This document shows positions 5,190 to 6,274 of a DNA stretch of 6,274 bases, piece by piece (the stretch's first letter is position 1; every line of letters begins with the position of its first letter). A program made the translations under genes and the position numbers. The notes beneath the pieces are model-generated. The model did no database searches. It saw only the letters and a list, made by a program, of their open reading frames with translations, and had not been told where the DNA came from. This DNA comes from Prevotellaceae bacterium UBA1716 (GTDB lineage: Bacteria; Bacteroidota; Bacteroidia; Bacteroidales; Bacteroidaceae). The stretch lies in NCBI GenBank assembly GCA_002317225.1, contig DCIW01000091.1, positions 1 to 6,274 of the forward strand. Direction: 5' to 3'.

Positions 5190-6274
5190 ATGGCAACCTA
5201 TAAATTTCGCACATTAATCGTCAGCATTCTTTGCTTTTTCACATGTCTCAACATATTTGCTGATGGTCAAAAAATGCTTTTAAGTGCACACATTTCTGAC
5301 GGCAAGACAAAAGAAGCGCTCCCTTACGCCCAAATCTTTGTGCGCCCAGGATTGGGTACTATGACCAACGAAGAAGGCGACTTCGAGATAAATGTATCAC
5401 CTGACGATACAGTCCAAATCTCATACATGGGTTATGAGACTTTACGCATTGTGGCTAAGAATATGCCTAAAAGAATCACTCTTCATCCTCTGTCTCGCAC
5501 ACTCGACGAGGTAACAGTCATGCCAATCACCACGATCCTTGCACATACATATAAAAAACTTCAAAAGGAACATAATAAATACTCCAAGTACACAAGCCGC
5601 TATTTCTATCGCCAGCGTTCAACGACTGAGCACGTGGACCTCGTCGAAGCATTTGTCGAAGCAAACAGTGTGGCAAATATCGAGAATACAAAGTTCCTCA
5701 GTGGTCGTCATGGTCGTGAAACAGGAAACGCACTCCAGCGCCCACTCATCTCGAGCATGAACTTCCATCACCCGTTCGAATTGGGACTTATGGCTGAGAA
5801 TTCTGTGTTTTGGAAAAGTCTTCACACACATTTACCATTTGAGGATTTCACAAATGGTTATCTTAATAAGTACTATTCCCTTTCAATGGAAACGCTTTAT
5901 AATAAAGAAGGGAAGAAGACTTATTGCATCAATATGGAAAAGAAAAACAAGGACGACAAAATCGTAATCCTTACTGGTACAGCCTATATTGATGCCGACA
6001 CATACGAGATGCTCAGTTTCAAGGGACAAGTGGAAGGCATGGTAATGATTGTCAGCAAAGACCTTGCCACACAAGCAGCCAATGTAGACCTCTCGCTCCA
6101 AATCAATTACCGACACACATACGGATTCACAGAAGTAGACAATGTCAACTATTCTCTTTCTTCCGGCAACTTCGACCACAAAGCCACAATCTTCAATATC
6201 GACAATTTCGATAGCAACGAATCTATCAAAGACACCTTGAAGAAGAAAAAAGCAAAGAAAGCGAAGAAGGGCAA
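5190..6274 (+). CDS. Secreted protein with carboxypeptidase-D-like regulatory domain, function unknown (partial, 3' end beyond window)
   Basis: The frame is open from the ATG at 5190 to the right edge (361 residues visible). Residues 1-24 are a Sec signal peptide: basic start, hydrophobic LIVSILCFFTCLNIF, likely cleavage after FA. Residues about 30-110 match the CarbopepD_reg_2 beta-sandwich (PF13715), with LPYAQIFVRPGLGTMTNEEGDFEI and VQISYMGYETL. In Bacteroidota this domain precedes TonB-dependent receptors and many cell-envelope proteins of unknown role. Residues 134-145 (YTSRYFYRQRST) and the beta-rich part that follows recall the Bacteroidota envelope proteins grouped near DUF5686, a tentative link. 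No plug domain or peptidase motif is visible, so it is not obviously a TonB receptor. The visible end is strongly basic, with nine lysines among residues 351-360. It is transcribed divergently from araC from its own promoter, and nothing links it to sugar oxidation. Confidence 0.85.
   Translation, partial: MATYKFRTLIVSILCFFTCLNIFADGQKMLLSAHISDGKTKEALPYAQIFVRPGLGTMTNEEGDFEINVSPDDTVQISYMGYETLRIVAKNMPKRITLHPLSRTLDEVTVMPITTILAHTYKKLQKEHNKYSKYTSRYFYRQRSTTEHVDLVEAFVEANSVANIENTKFLSGRHGRETGNALQRPLISSMNFHHPFELGLMAENSVFWKSLHTHLPFEDFTNGYLNKYYSLSMETLYNKEGKKTYCINMEKKNKDDKIVILTGTAYIDADTYEMLSFKGQVEGMVMIVSKDLATQAANVDLSLQINYRHTYGFTEVDNVNYSLSSGNFDHKATIFNIDNFDSNESIKDTLKKKKAKKAKKG

Noticed and set aside
1..6274. 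tRNA, rRNA, CRISPR array, defence or mobile-element genes
   Set aside because: Reading both strands showed no such structure; almost all sequence is accounted for by six protein genes and short gaps.

Overview
The window looks like Bacteroidota chromosome, most probably Prevotella or a close relative. This rests on three promoter -7 boxes of the Bacteroidota type (TAnnTTTG), A/T-rich translation starts without a clear Shine-Dalgarno, a GH31 enzyme of the Bacteroidota polysaccharide-utilisation type, and a carboxypeptidase-D-like regulatory domain protein. The genus is inference; no rRNA or other marker is present.

Positions 1-4926 hold five genes on the minus strand, read right to left: an AraC-family regulator (4926-4069), a RhaM-family aldose mutarotase (3957-3577), an aldo/keto reductase closely resembling plant L-galactose dehydrogenase (3559-2612), a COG3618-type amidohydrolase or lactonase (2532-1570), and a secreted GH31 glycoside hydrolase cut by the left edge (1573 to beyond 1). 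The last four are tightly packed (17 bp, 79 bp and a 4-bp ATGA overlap) and probably form one operon. The first three catalyse consecutive steps in the same order as they are transcribed: anomer interconversion, oxidation at C1 to a lactone, and lactone opening to the aldonic acid. This is the front half of a non-phosphorylative L-fucose or L-galactose pathway. GH31 would cut glycans in the periplasm, and the AraC protein is the obvious local regulator. The dehydratase, later enzymes and sugar permease are not in the window.

Positions 4927-5189 are a divergent intergenic region with two near-consensus Bacteroidota promoters back to back: one for araC, the other for a plus-strand gene (5190 to beyond 6274). 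That gene encodes a secreted protein with an N-terminal carboxypeptidase-D-like regulatory domain and a lysine-rich stretch at the window edge. Its function is unknown and no link to the sugar operon is visible.

The most unusual item is a pair of G/C-rich palindromic repeats in inverted orientation around the lactonase start codon. One lies in the intergenic gap. The other lies inside the coding sequence, where it is translated in frame into a Gly/Pro-rich segment just before the first catalytic motif. No RNA genes, CRISPR arrays, transposase genes or origins were seen.
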